Shown in pieces: positions 33,604-45,883 of a DNA stretch of 64,000 bases; the first letter of the stretch is position 1; each line of letters begins with the position of its first letter. Source of the DNA: Evernia prunastri. Its lineage: Eukaryota; Ascomycota; Lecanoromycetes; Lecanorales; Parmeliaceae. Both the position numbers and the translations under genes were made by a program. A model generated the notes under the pieces. That model did no database searches and had not been told where the DNA came from. It worked only from the letters and a program-made list of their open reading frames with translations. Location: assembly GCA_003184365.1 (NCBI GenBank), contig NKYR01000052.1, forward strand, positions 124,001 through 188,000. Direction: 5' to 3'.

Positions 33604-35064
33604 ATGTCATGGATCAACAAACACCTCGAACCAACCCCGGCCCACTTCGTCTACCTCATCCTCTCCGCCTTCCTCCTCCTGTACGCCCTCTTCTCAGCCT
33701 TCATCCGGAACCGCCTCCACCTCTCCGAGCCCCCCCTGGCCCTCCTCGTCGGCATAGCCTTCGGGCCCCAAGGCGCCAACCTCATCAGCCCGCTGAGATG
33801 GTTCTCCGACGACATCACGCAGGAGACGGCGCGGATCGTCGTCGGCCTGCAGTGCTTCACCGTCGGCGTGCAGTTGCCCAAGGCCTACTTCTCCCGCCAC
33901 TGGAAGAGCGTGGGCATGATGTTGGGGCCCGTCATGGGCTTCAGCTGGCTCGTGACCGCGGGCTTCGTGTACGCGGTGCTGCGGACCAAGCTTACGACGG
34001 CCCTCATCATCAGTGCGTGCCTCGCTCCCACGGATCCGGTCCTGGCGGCTAGTGTTCTTGCCGAGAGCACCTTCTCCAAAAGAGTGCCGAGGAGATTGCG
34101 GCATATGCTCAGTGCCGAAAGCGGATGCAATGATGGCATTAGCTTTCCATTCCTGTACATTGGTATATTATTCCTGGTCGAGGAGACTTCGGGAGCTGCT
34201 ATCAAGGAGTGGGTGCTTGGCACAGTGCTATGGCAATGTACTCTCGGTCTGTTGATGGGCTTGATCATCGGCCACTGTTTCAACCGTAGCCTGCGATTCG
34301 CGGAGCGCTGGAGCTACATCAGTCCGGCTCCGTTCCTCGTGTTCTACTTCTTACTCGCCATCTTCTCAGTCGGAATCGGCTCCACACTGGGCGTCGACGA
34401 CTTCCTCGTGGCCTTCGGAGCTGGCTACGGCTTCGCATGGGACGGCTGGTTCGCGACGAAGACGAGAGAGACAGACCTACCCGACATCTTAGACCTGCTG
34501 CTCAACTCAAGCATGTTCGTCTACTTCGGCGCCATAATCCCCTGGAAACATTTCACCCCGACGGAACACACCCCCTCAATCACGCCCGGCCGACTCATCG
34601 GCCTGCTGGCCCTCATCCTCCTCTTCCGCCGCATCCCCATCGTCCTCGCCATGAAACGCTTCGTCCCTGACATCCGCACGTACCGCGAGGCGCTCTTCTG
34701 CGGGCACTTCGGCCCCATGGGCGTTGGGGCCATGTTCCTCGTCATCGAAGCCCGCGCCATGCTGGAGAACGGGACCTCGCTGCCGGACGCGCACCCGCCC
34801 GCGCGCGGCAAGCACAAGGAGGCCATCGAGACGGTGTGGCCGGTCGTCTGCTTCATCATCCTCGGCTCGACGATGGTGCACGGGCTCTCCGTCGCGGCCA
34901 TCAGCGTGGGGAGCCATTACACGCGCAAGGAAGGGGAGAGGGCGTCCCTGATCGGGGCGGAGTCGGAGGCGCTGTACGGCATGGTTCATGAGGGGGGTGG
35001 CGGGGAGAGCGAGCCGAGTGTCAGCGGGGACGAGGATCCGGATCCGCCTGATCATTATGGATGA
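33604..35064 (+). CDS. plasma-membrane Na+/H+ antiporter (CPA1, Nha1/Sod2 type)
   Basis: 486-aa single-exon integral membrane protein with about 11-12 hydrophobic segments. It exchanges internal Na+ or Li+ (K+ in some members) for H+ and so controls salt tolerance and pH. Fungal Nha1/Sod2 signatures are visible: HLSEPPLALLVGIAFGP (about 38-55), GLQCFTVGVQLPKAYF, ACLAPTDPVLAASVL (ion-site TDP motif, about 138-152), ESGCNDGISFPFLY (conserved ND pair, about 172-185) and the late HFGPMGVGAMF. Yeast Nha1 has a very long regulatory tail; this one ends about 50 residues after the last membrane segment, an acidic Gly/Glu tail. It is therefore of the short Sod2-like form. The start has a good context (ccaccATGTC). 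Confidence 0.93.
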   Translation: MSWINKHLEPTPAHFVYLILSAFLLLYALFSAFIRNRLHLSEPPLALLVGIAFGPQGANLISPLRWFSDDITQETARIVVGLQCFTVGVQLPKAYFSRHWKSVGMMLGPVMGFSWLVTAGFVYAVLRTKLTTALIISACLAPTDPVLAASVLAESTFSKRVPRRLRHMLSAESGCNDGISFPFLYIGILFLVEETSGAAIKEWVLGTVLWQCTLGLLMGLIIGHCFNRSLRFAERWSYISPAPFLVFYFLLAIFSVGIGSTLGVDDFLVAFGAGYGFAWDGWFATKTRETDLPDILDLLLNSSMFVYFGAIIPWKHFTPTEHTPSITPGRLIGLLALILLFRRIPIVLAMKRFVPDIRTYREALFCGHFGPMGVGAMFLVIEARAMLENGTSLPDAHPPARGKHKEAIETVWPVVCFIILGSTMVHGLSVAAISVGSHYTRKEGERASLIGAESEALYGMVHEGGGGESEPSVSGDEDPDPPDHYG

Positions 35065-35301
35065 CGAGACGATGTTTATGGGAAGGGGGCTGTGTATGTA
35101 TAAAAGCGAGTGTATATTAGACATGCTCTTGTACGATGTCCATGAGGGAAAGAAGAAAAAAGGAAAAGGCTTTTTCTTTTTTGGCAATTATTATGAAGAT
35201 TCCAACTCTCTCTCTCTCTGTTTCTCTCCAACTCTGCCTCTTCCCCTCGAAGAAGCTTCAAGATCCAAGACACGCTTGCTCATATCATGTTCAGAACCTC
35301 C

Positions 35302-35338
35302 ATCAATCAATCAATCAATCAATCAACCAACCAACCAA
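35302..35338. repeat. (ATCA)n-(ACCA)n microsatellite
   Basis: Tandem ATCA units passing into ACCA units. Confidence 0.9.
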
Positions 35339-35601
35339 TTACGGCAGAGCAGAACAGAACAAACTAGAACAAAATTCTCTATAACCACAAATCCCCCTCC
35401 CCCGCCCCAACCCCCAAAACCCATCATCTGACGCCAACCCACAACCCAACCCAACCTCACCTCACTTCACCTCAAGCCCGCAGCCGCAGTAAAGATGAAA
35501 GAGGGGAGGAAGCGTGAAAGGGAACAGGACTAAGAACTGCCTAATCCTTCCCACGTATGGATGAATAAATTAGTCAAACAGGGTGAGAAGGTTGTAGTCG
35601 A

Positions 35602-35648
35602 AGGGGACGGTGTGGGACGGTGTGGGACGGTGTGGGACGGTGTGGGAC
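35602..35648. repeat. 10-mer tandem repeat
   Basis: About 4.5 exact copies of GGTGTGGGAC. Confidence 0.95.
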
Positions 35649-35790
35649 TCTGACGGTATATACATAAGATATTTGTCTGTTGTATCCAATGGAGGGGAGG
35701 GAGTGTATCGCAGATGTGGTTCTGGATCGAGCTGGGTGGGTGGTCGAGTTGGTTTGGTTTGGTTTGATTTGATTTGGCTGATTGAGTGTT

Positions 35791-36092
35791 TGAAGGGAGG
35801 GAGGGAGGGAGTGAGGGAGGGAGGAAGGGAGGAAGGGAGGAAGGGAGGAAGGGAGGAAGGGAGGAAGGGAGGAAGGGGAGGGCAGGAAGGGTTGAGAAGG
35901 GGGAGAATGAGGGAGTGAGGGAGAGAGGAAGAAGGGAGGAGGAAGGGAGGGAGGGAGGGAGTGAGGTAGTGAGGGAGAGAGGAAGGCAGGGAGGAAGGGA
36001 GAGAGAGAGGAGGGACGGAGGAAGGAGGCGAGCGAGGGAGCGAGGGAGGGAGGAAGGGAGGAGGGGAGGGAGAGAGCGAGGAAGGGAGAGAG
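35791..36092. repeat. 300-bp polypurine tract
   Basis: Almost pure A/G on the + strand, built from GGGA and GGAAGGGA units with a few GTGA interruptions. Long mirror-like purine tracts can form triplex DNA. Confidence 0.95.
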
Positions 36093-36286
36093 CTGTGCGA
36101 GTGGATGAGGCTAGGAGTGTATGATTCATGTCCTATTTCCAAGTTCCATGAGAAAAACCAAGACCGTATGATTGAATATCACCAACCATCCATCCGCCCC
36201 ATCTCGATCCTGTCAAGCCCACACACCTAATCCCTTTACAACCCCAAGCCCCTTCCTCCCTTCCTCCTCCCTGCAATCCTCAACCC

Positions 36287-39200
36287 TCAATCCTCCATAC
36301 CCATCGCCCTCGTCACCCCTTCAACCGCCCGATGACCCACCCCACCGACCGGCGCACCGCACTCGGGACAACTAGCCTGCTCCATCGGCATGCCACACTC
36401 TCCAATCGCAAACTACACAACACGAACCAACGCGTCAGTAAATAAAAAAAGATAGGGATCGTAAAAAAAATAGCGCCAACGCAAGTTCTCCGGGTAAGGA
36501 AAAAAAAGAAAAAAAAGCTCACCGGGTGGCCATTGGCGCAATTGTACCAGTGACCCGAGTGCGTGGCGATGCCGCCGGCGCCCCTGATCATCGCGTCCTT
36601 GACGGCGGCGATTTCCTCCGCCGTGACTTCCTCGTACCACTCCCTGCCGAGGAGTTTGAGGGATTCTTCGACCGCGTTGCGTAGGTTGGATGCGTTTTGG
36701 AAGCCTAGTGTGCACAGCTGCTTGGCGGTCTCTAGTAAGGCTTTGGCAGACTCGACGTGCTCCGAGGCGCGGGATGCGTCGGCTGAGGTTCCTCGACAGT
36801 GGGATTGATATAAGCGTGCTGTGCTGGCGTAGTATAGGGATGCTTCTACGCCGAGCTTTGGCAGGTTCTCCGCGCCGCAGTCGTCAATAAACTTTTTGCA
36901 CTTCTTGAAGAAAGGCTCGACGTTTGGTCCGCGAGGGTCTCGTGATAATGATCTGATCGAGGCCTTTTTCAGGACTTGAGTCATGCGGAAATGGTCCTCG
37001 ATTATGATGGATGTCGCTTGCAATTGGATACCGCGTCCACCGAGGGTAACGCGCCGATCGCGTGCAACGGATGGGACAACAGAATCAGTGACGTTCAAAT
37101 TGGTCATCATTTCGTCAACAGGCCTTCGTCTCATGGCGTTGACTGTAGCGTCATGGAGCTTCTTGGCGGGCTGATGCTTGTCGGCGACTCCATTGAGGAA
37201 GCTCCAGATCGCGTTCTCGACTTTATTGACTTTGGCATCTCGTTCATCCAGCAGCCGCGTGACGTCCGCTACTGTAATGGTAGGGGTAAAATGCCCGGGA
37301 TGGTGGGCTTCCTGTGGGCCAGGAGCCTTGTCTATACTATCCCTAGATTCGTTCAAGTCACCCTCCAATTCCATGACCTGCTGTTCTATATCTCGGAGAC
37401 CAGCTTGGCCATTCACGAGGAAGCGTTTCGACATCTCGTCGATAACGGCTCTATTAATAACACGATTGAAGCGTTTGGCGCAATGCTGTCTGATAGGGCA
37501 CTGGCAATCGGGGCATCGCGGAATCGAGCGTGCTAAGGTAGCAGAGACATCTCGGACTCTAGTAAATTCCCCGTATCCATCTTGGGTATACACATCAGGC
37601 AACCCCACATGTCCGTCAAGCGTTTCAGTGCTGAAAAAGTGACCGCACCCAAGAACGAGGATAGGCGTCTCATCGAGGTCGATTTCACCGTAAGTTTTCA
37701 TTTCTAGGACATCTACACGAGCGTCCTTTCGGTCCGAACAAATCTGGCAATAGCCTTCAGGGCATTCTTCGCCACATATTCCAGGACATTGGTGCGTGCA
37801 GGGTAGACGTTTGGAGCATCGTTGATTACACGGAAGACGGCTACACGGGGCAGCGCACGGCATACCACAGTCCCCTTTGTGTTCGCAGGACCATGTGCAG
37901 TTCTCCACACATGGCGCACAAGGTTGGTAACAGCGTAGAGTACATCGCGAATGGGCGCATCGAACATCACAAGGTGCCTGGCAAGGGCCGCACTCTTTGC
38001 CGTCATGACAAGCTCTGAGACAGGTATGATTGCAGGTTCCGAACCTTCGGCCGCAGACCTTTGAACACGGCAAGTGTTTGACCACAGGCTGGTCGTTCGC
38101 GTCCTTCTGATGGCAACTCGAACAAGTCCCAGGGCAGGGGTGCCCGCAAGCAAGCAATGTGTTGCAAGGAATCGGGCAGCGAAAGAAAGCTGATGTCACA
38201 TCGCGAAAGCACGATACCTCTACGATATGCTTGCACTTGGGGATTTGCTTATGGACGGGAACCGTGCATTCGATCTTGCTTAGATCTTGGGTCAAGTAGC
38301 AAGGCACGTTGTCCTTTGTATGATCGCACAAGAGTTGCAAGTCGTCTATTCTGACGAGGCATTCGCCGCAGTCTTCGCCGCAGGTCTGCTTCTGACAATG
38401 GTGTTGGCAGGGTGTGTGAAGTCGCTCACATGGCTGTGGGCATAAGAAGACTTCATGCATGCTCTCGGAATGGCATCTCGCTAGGCACCGATGGCCGCAA
38501 CTGGCAAGCCGACGATCGCATGCTAATTGACACCCCCCTTCTGGGCTCAGCCTACTAAAGTCTTCAGGCTGCACAACTTGGATCTCTGTATCCGTGTGTC
38601 GAGGACAACAAAGGCCAAGAATCTTGCCAACGGAATCTGTTGCCTGCAGCATGTCATGGACCCGGGCCCACATCGATATGTTAGAGTAAGTATCAGTGTT
38701 CCCGATCAGGTACATCCCATGCTGAGCACGACTGAGGAGAACATTAATTCGATTCGTTGTCTTGAGGAACCCGACCTTTTTCTCTTTGTTGCTTCGGACC
38801 AATGATACGATGACAACCTTGGCTTCTTCGCCCTGAAAATTATCAACGGTTGCTATGCGCAAAAGCTCGCTCATCTTTTTTTTCTCGAGGGGTTTCATTC
38901 CGCTATTGACTCGAGCACTCGTCTGATCCAAATCTGGACTAGATTCCTCCATGTGAAATCCCTCCTTGACGAGCGTCTCCTGATCACGTTCGCTGAGGAC
39001 AATTTCGAAGTCATTCCGCATTTTCGCGCGCAGTTTCTGGAGCTGTCCGGTATACGGAGTCAATACAGCAATGTCGGTACTGCTGTAGATACCTTGACGC
39101 ACGATATGTCTGACGAGGGCATGCGTCATATCCACTTCCCAAATGTTGCTATGCGACTTTTGGTGCTGGTCGGCTTGTGCGCCTTCTTCGAAGTTGTCAT

Positions 39201-42200
39201 GATCGAGCCAAAACACGTTCTTACGCATGCCAACAACGTCTGGTAAGTTCTTGGTACTGTCGTGATCAATCAAGCGAGGATAGACCGTCTCCCTTATCAG
39301 TGTTGAGATTTGAGGACGCATTCGCCTTTGAACGTTGAGCTGGGCGACTGGGAATCCGGGTCTTCCTTGTTCGCCGGTCGATAGCCGCTCGAACTGACTC
39401 CGATCTAGCTGGTAGAGCTTGCCTTGCTGGCTCTCCAGCGACAAGTTGTAATTGTTGATTTGAGGTCGTAATTGTTGGTGATCCCCGATCTGGATGAAGT
39501 GCTCCACATTAGGGAGCAACGCCGATAGCATATGCGGTTCCATGACTTCGCCTGCTTCCTCGCATATGACGACTTTACAATCGACATGCTGAAGAGCAGC
39601 GATCCTTTTAGCCAGGCCTGACGTTGTGACTCCAATAACATCCGCGGTCTGAAGTACTCTCCGGTCCACTTCATCATAAATGTTGGTCGACTGCTGTTGA
39701 GACTGTTCGGCAGCCTTGACCTCATCGAAGAGCTCGTTTGACTTTTCGTCCAGGATTTGCTCGAACCAATGCGTCACAAGCCGCTGTCTGTCATGTGCCG
39801 AGACGGAATAAACATTTGTTGTTGCCTGAACTAAAAGCTGTTCTATCGGCTCTGTTGAGTCGTGATCTGACTGTTCTGGGAGCTTCTCTCCTGCCCAATC
39901 GTCAAATGGCTCCCCACCAACAAGGGTGAACCCCTCCTTATCGACCTGATTGAATTGACGGTGTATGCGAGGGTACATCTTTGAAAGATGATTTTTAATG
40001 TTGGCCCAGTCTCTTCGTTTTTGGGAACCATGCAGTGCGTCCAGAATCTTTATTATTCCCTTCTCTTGAAGCTCGTGTGCTTTGATGGCCATTGCAACCG
40101 TGTAGTTCTCAAATTTTGTTTTAGACTCGCCCTTGGACACCACTCGTAGATTTTTGCCTTCGAGTATGGTTGACTTGCTCTGGCCTCCGATTCGAACAAT
40201 TTTCTCAATGCCGACCTCGACAAGGTGTTCCAAGAATTGGTCCAAAGCATGGTTTGTATAGCATCTTTGCCAACAGTCAGTCAAGCTACAAGGCGGACTG
40301 GACAACTTACACGACAAGCACTGGGCCCAGATCAGCTTCCATCTTGCACGTCAATAAAACTCTCATAAGCTGGACGCCGAGATAAGATTTCCCCGTGCCA
40401 GGCGGGCCTTGGATAAAAGCAAATTCATGGGTCAGGGCCGCAGCCAGAGCTTGACATTGTCCACGATCAAGGGTTGTTCTTCTTTCAAGCTCGCTGATAG
40501 TACCAATGTCATCCGGTGGTGACCTTGGGTCCAAAGAGAAGTCATCCCCCTCATTCTTTAGTATTGAATCTAGTGTGAATGTAAATCCCGGAGATCGAGT
40601 ATACAGCGGCGGTGGCACGTTGAATGCTTTTGTTCCGTCATCGTATGTGGCGACGCGATCAGGTAAGATCCACTGGCGAAACGGCAACCGGCTCAAGCGC
40701 TGCATGCTCTGGATACTCTCCAAGATTGGGACGAAGGTAGCCGGTAGGGTACCAGGGAACTCAACCAAAATTCCCCGTGTCTTCGAGGAGCTCAAACGAA
40801 TCAGCTTTTCCAAATCACTCTGATTTCGTGTAGCAAGTTTTGCTGTAATTGTAGCCTGGTGAGCATTGGAGCTGAGGTCAAATTCCTTGCTCACATCAGT
40901 GTTTTTCTGGCCGACTGTCAAGAACAGGGGCGATGATCTTGCATCATGGATATAGAGGAAGACAAGTAAAATACCCTCCTCCAAGCGCTTTGTCTCTTCC
41001 CACCATCTGCGCCTGTCACCTGACGACTTCTTGCGTAGGGCTAAGGGCTGCAAGAAGGAGATCTGGACCTCTAAGCCTCGGCGGCGTTCAAAAGACACAT
41101 ATCTGATGTGAGCTTGTGTATTCACGTAGGCTCGAGTGTTGCCGAGATTAAGCCTTGGATTTTCAATGGAACTCGGATCGGCCTCAAGGGCGACACTCAT
41201 TCCACCGATGGCCTGACTCATTTCTCCTAGGACGTCGTGTCGAAGAAGACGAAACTGTGTGTCAAGGTGTCGCTCGACTTGATCCGCGAGAAAGTGAGGT
41301 TGGTCTCGGTCGGTAGATGGTAAGAACTCCGCATGGTCGCTGCGTATTTCATCTTCAGTGGGCAGAATTTTGATCTCTGTAATGTCCGCTTTGTCGTTGT
41401 CATGGCGGTCTTGTGGTATGACGAGGTCGCGAGGATAGGTGGAGGTCACAACAGTGGTTGAGACGCCATCCACTTGCGGCTCTTCCTCGTGTTGCAGCAG
41501 GCCAGTTGCACGGCCTACAACCCCGCGAAGCTCTGTGATGCTTCTGCGTAAGACCTGAAACGCTACAGAATGCACGTCAATACCAGCGACACCTACAAGG
41601 TTTTCAATCGAGTCGATTAGAGCCGGCAGATCATCATTGAACGCAGCTCGCTGCTCTCTTCTGAGCAGCTCTTGCAGGACTTTGAGCATTGCAATGAGAG
41701 TTGTTTCCAGGATCGCTTTGGAATCAGAAGCTGTCGATCCGAGGTCTTGCTCGAGGCTAGAGCTAAGTAGCTGGAGGAAAGGAATTGCTCGGGATCCATT
41801 GCTTCCACTGATGAAGTTGTACAAGCCACCGACAGCAGTGTCAACGGATATACAACCCAGCAATGCGTGATGAGTGATGACCCAAAGAAAAGGTCGAGCC
41901 AGACTAACGAATGTACTGTGGCCATGAGCGTTTGCTCTCATACCCAAGAGTGTCTGTATATGTTGGCGACCATAATATTCGGGAGCGTCAAGGTCGCGGG
42001 GGAGGATCTGCTTCCAATCTCGATCGTCTCCATTGAGGATTGTAAGAGCGCCACTCCAAAGCCTTTCAATTGTCTTGTTGTCATTGGGTAGTGGTGGAAA
42101 TTTGATAAGTCGTTTCCATGAGGTGTAATCGGCCTTGGCTGCCTGCTGTTCGGGCGTTTCTTGTGGTCGTTCGCCAGCATCCTCTGAGCCTACAGACATA

Positions 42201-42385
42201 TCGTGAGAGTAAGAGCAGCTGGCACCGTACCTGCAAGACCCTTGTTGTTGGAAAAAGCGACAAATCTGCTGTCCTCTGCCGCGTCTGCCTCCGTGGCCTC
42301 CTCGGCCCCCTCGGCCCCCTCTACCTCCCCTGTCACCTCTGCCCCCTCTGGCCCCTCCGCCCCCTCTTTGCCAGGGATGAAGCAT
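36287..42385 (-). CDS. ZNFX1/Hrr1-type SF1 helicase with CCCH, NF-X1 and RZ zinc fingers
   Basis: RNA helicase of the family that includes fission-yeast Hrr1 (RNAi-directed heterochromatin) and animal ZNFX1 (small-RNA inheritance, antiviral sensing). Exons 42385-40311, 40264-36523 and 36412-36287 join to 1,980 aa. The N-terminus has an RGG-rich stretch (8-40), then a canonical C-x8-C-x5-C-x3-H finger starting at Cys42. Walker A GPPGTGKS lies at about 655. The first intron falls just before CYTNHALDQF. Helicase motif II is EEAG in VVICEEAGEVM (about 927), followed by GDHQQLRP, and later GEEAKVVIVSLVRSN and TTNRINVLLSRA. Cys/His-rich NF-X1 fingers span about 1280-1560. The third exon completes an RZ finger: HWYNCANGHP joined to FAIGECGMPMEQASCPECG. 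All major motifs are intact, so the gene looks functional. Confidence 0.93.
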
Positions 42386-44805
42386 TGTAAAGTATGCGGC
42401 AGGGTTCGAATGTGTTGAGTTTCAGCAGTCATGGGGACCAGTGAAGACAGTATTGCTCAGAAGAAGGTGGATGGTAGGAGTGAGGGAGGAAGGGAGGGCA
42501 GGGAAGAAGATGGCAGAAGATCAGAAGGCACTTGACAGAATGTGAGACATGATTTTCAGGAAAAGGCATGCAACGAGCCGCTACATATGACCACAATGCC
42601 ACCAAGAGTCAGGAAGAAGGCAACAAACTGAATGAGCAAGCAAGCATGCTAAGCATGACATGGCGAGCATGAGATTCAGCCTGTGTCAGCCAAAGCTAGG
42701 TAGGTACCTTGTACTTATCAGCAGTACCTGACGTGTTCGCTACTATATCCTCATCATCATGAGGGGCCATGGAATCTTGATACAACTACTTTTACTTCTT
42801 GTCACATCCATCCCAGAACATGAGAACCAAGCTCTGGCAATGTTTTAGCTGTACCTGCAATACCCCGACAACAAGAGGTAAGCTTTGGGGGGGAAGTCTA
42901 CCGCGCATTATCAGTGAGTTATGCATCTCAATGCAATGGCAAGTGATGTAGTATTGTGTATCTTCTACAAAAATATTGAAGCAACTTTGATTTGACCATG
43001 ATTTTTCGCCAAGAGTGCTTTCATCATGTGACTTTTAATCCCTGCACCAACTTTTCTTTCTTCTTTTCGTCTTTTCAGCGCGCTCCACTTCCTTTCCTAC
43101 TTTCTTATCACCCTTCCTCCCTTCCTTCTTCCACTTTCTTGTTCCCCATTTACATAAGACCTTGGTATAAAACTAAACCTGTAGTGTTATTTCTATGGTG
43201 ATGTTTCCGTAAGTATAGGTAATCCAAAAGTGAGGAAATTTGGAAAAGCCTGACCGGGGTGACGTATTTTAGTTGAGTCTTGAGCTCGCTGAGGTAACTA
43301 GCTGCTACGCTAAAACATATTGGCTCATCCTCTCATCGCTGCTTTCCATTGCGCCTCGGTCACTCGGTGCCATCCTCCCATTCTCGACCGTTTGCTCCAC
43401 TACTGCCACATGCATCTGAAGCAGTACCTTACCTTACTCTTGTAGCACTTACACTTTATACTACCAATCACAAGAGCGACATCGGAACACTCCTCAGTAC
43501 CCTTGGATTCAATGGAATGACGTGTACAGTGTCTCCTTTATGATCACAGTACATGGTGTAACGTCGTGCATTGTTTGCTATCTACGAATCTGCAACATGA
43601 CTCCCATAGCACCCCATGTAGCTAACCGGATCAATCAAGTTCAGAGTTTCAGCCATTTCGGTAGCTGACATCATAAGAATGGGAGAAGATCATCGCCAGT
43701 CGAATTCAGTCTCTCGCAGGCATGTTTCCGTTCACGCTACTCAACCTGTCTCATCATTCTCTCACTTTTCGGACGGCTCAACTCTGCGTACGCCCACTCA
43801 TATCGATCGATTTGGTCCTCACAAAGATCTCTCGCAATTGGAGGACTTTCGACCCGGACCGGTATGTGAGGACCTGGCTCTGAGAGTGTCGGATAGGTTT
43901 TGGCAAGACGACAGGGCATGCACCCTTTAAGCCAGCAAAATATCTTGCTCATGCAAGCTCCGACCCAGAGAACACTTCGAACGGCTTGAGATTTGACCCG
44001 GGCAATGGTCCGAACGGGCCGAGAGGCGATGCAGCCACCCATTTTGATGCGTCTGACTCCGGTTTGTTGATTGGATGTTAGTATAATCGTACGAGAACAG
44101 AAGTGACTTCGACAATTTCTGCTTGAGTAGGAGTATCAGTATTCCGCGAGGCGAGGCGAGGCGAGATTTCAAACACGAGTCTTCAGTAAGCATCAAAAGT
44201 GCAGATGCGAGAAGTGTTCATGAGTGCTCAAAATTTGGGGCCATTGTTGCGGTATTTCTTCAGCTGACAAGACTCTTGACTCCTATTGTTCGTTCCATGA
44301 TCAGAGTTTTATGGATGCTTTGTCTGGGCTTTCTTCTCATAGCTCATCAAAGAATCTTTCAATCTTTCTTTACCGCCCTTGTCTCACGCCGAAAGAACAG
44401 AGTCAGGCTTCGAGTCACCTCAGGCGCATTTGCGGTAGAATTAGCAGGTGCTGCGGTACGAGCTTTTCCAATCATGACATGCCCGCACAAAACGAGGAAT
44501 CTTGTCTCCATGAACCCCTCTACGTAATGCTTTCGTTCATCGAATTTCACAATGTTTCACTGGATGTCTTTGAACGCGCAAGTATCAATTTGGGCCAGCA
44601 CTCAAGAATGCATTCTTCTTTGCCGGCTTGCCCAACTCAGTGGGGTCATGGCTTTCTTCAACAAATGGCTTGATGAGAGATGCCACAAGAACGCCTACCC
44701 TAGTGTGGAACATCCGAAAGATATGCTACTCAAAGGCTGCAGGACATGGTCAATCATGAAAATCATTAATGCATTATTGAAGCTGAAGATTGCTAAAAGA
44801 GTTCA
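42386..44805. other. 2.4 kb upstream of the helicase gene
   Basis: A purine-rich stretch at 42465-42510 is probably helicase leader. GGTACC-type motifs occur near 42700-42730. The frames at 43680-43930 and 44120-44670 have no family resemblance and are not called. Confidence 0.4.
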
Positions 44806-45270
44806 CTAGCTCGCAAAATACAACGTATCCCCCTTGAATCGTTGCGCCGCCTGGCTCTTAACTTGGCGACCCTGGTGGTACTGCACCTTCTTGCCTTTGC
44901 CCTGCCCCTGCGCGCTCTTCTGTTTGCTGCGGGCGGTCAGCTGTGCGTATGCGTCCCCATGCCTCGCTGGGTGAACAGGACGTGCAACTTTCTGATCCTT
45001 GCGCGGCGTCGGCGCGCTCTTGTTCTTGCTACGGGCGGTCAGCTGCGCGTATGCATCAGCATATCTTTCTGAATCAATAGTCCGTGCCTTCGGAGGTAAA
45101 CGTAGAGGAAGATTAGGATTGAATGGACGAGACAAGCGGCTATCGTTGTGCAGAGGAATGTCTGGGTTAAATGGGCGGGATAAACGGGCACCGTTTTGAT
45201 TTTGCGGCTTATAGTTCTGCCTTCGTGACTGGGGGATGGGTCTGGAGGGACGGGAAGGTGCGCAGCCCAT
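44806..45270 (-). CDS. small basic protein with MGCAPSRPS acylation-type N-terminus
   Basis: 154 aa from the ATG at 45270. The frame is open to 45366, but the added 32 residues look like leader. The start MGCAPS fits the N-myristoylation rule (Gly2, Ser6) with Cys3 available for palmitoylation, so stable plasma- or endomembrane anchoring is expected. The rest is basic and disordered, with two internal repeats: RLSRPFNP twice (about 49 and 65) and DAYAQLTARSK twice (about 90 and 124). I know no family. A second gene at 48489 starts with the same nine residues. A poly-A tract at 45365-45377 lies 5' of the gene. Confidence 0.6.
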   Translation of the reverse strand: MGCAPSRPSRPIPQSRRQNYKPQNQNGARLSRPFNPDIPLHNDSRLSRPFNPNLPLRLPPKARTIDSERYADAYAQLTARSKNKSAPTPRKDQKVARPVHPARHGDAYAQLTARSKQKSAQGQGKGKKVQYHQGRQVKSQAAQRFKGDTLYFAS

Positions 45271-45763
45271 CTCGATGGTTGTCTGGTTGTATGGGGAACG
45301 GCTTGGTAAGTGGAGCTTGAAGGCTTGAGAAGGTAAGCGAGTTTTCGCGCAGAGATAGTTTTGCAAAAAAAAAAAGAGGAGTATGGTATGTTAGCAGGTG
45401 GGGCCTGAGAGGGCTATGTACGTGGATCTCGTCAATGTTTCGCGGTCAAACAGAACAATGTCATGTTCTTTTAGTCGACTCGCCGCCTTTGTTCCAAACT
45501 AGCCCTCTCCTGTCTTATGTTGAGCTTTCCTCGCATCATTGTCCAATTGCGCGGTTTAGCGCTAGTTCTTGCCACAAAATCTTTGTACTTGCCCCCGTCT
45601 AATCGTTCTTTAGCCCACAATTATGGAAGATAATGCATATGTTCGAGCTTTCTTGCAATATTTTAGCCAGAAAATCTTTGTATCCGGCCCCACATCAATA
45701 TTCTTTTGCTCATAATCCTCGCACAATGATAGTCTTTGATCTTGCCTGGGATCTCTTCTATCT

Positions 45764-45771
45764 TATAAATA
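45764..45771 (+). promoter_or_regulatory. TATA box candidate
   Basis: TATAAATA lies 113 nt before the ATG of the secreted protein at 45884, a suitable distance for a strongly expressed fungal gene. CT-rich sequence follows it. Confidence 0.55.
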
Positions 45772-45883
45772 CTCTTCCTTCCTTACCCTTTCCTGTGCTT
45801 CAATCCCCAAGCATCACTTTCAACATTTCCACACTGCCAAAATTTAAGATCTACTAAATATATACCGCAACCAGCAATACAAG

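Larger units (their letters stand above)
35065..36286. other. repeat-rich gap between convergent genes
   Basis: Holds the 3' ends of the antiporter and the ZNFX1-like helicase and three simple-repeat blocks, listed separately. The Ser/Pro/Leu-rich or Gly/Arg/Glu-rich frames across the repeats are not genes. Confidence 0.7.

Noticed and set aside
33694..34104. Minus-strand frames inside the antiporter gene
   Set aside because: Shadows; the plus strand encodes a complete transporter.
35530..36142. Long Ser/Pro/Leu-rich and Gly/Arg/Glu-rich frames
   Set aside because: Translations of the polypurine repeat, open only because the repeat lacks stops.
44123..44673. Two overlapping plus-strand frames of 134 and 149 codons
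   Set aside because: No family resemblance, no plausible introns, many Cys/Ser as in random translation.
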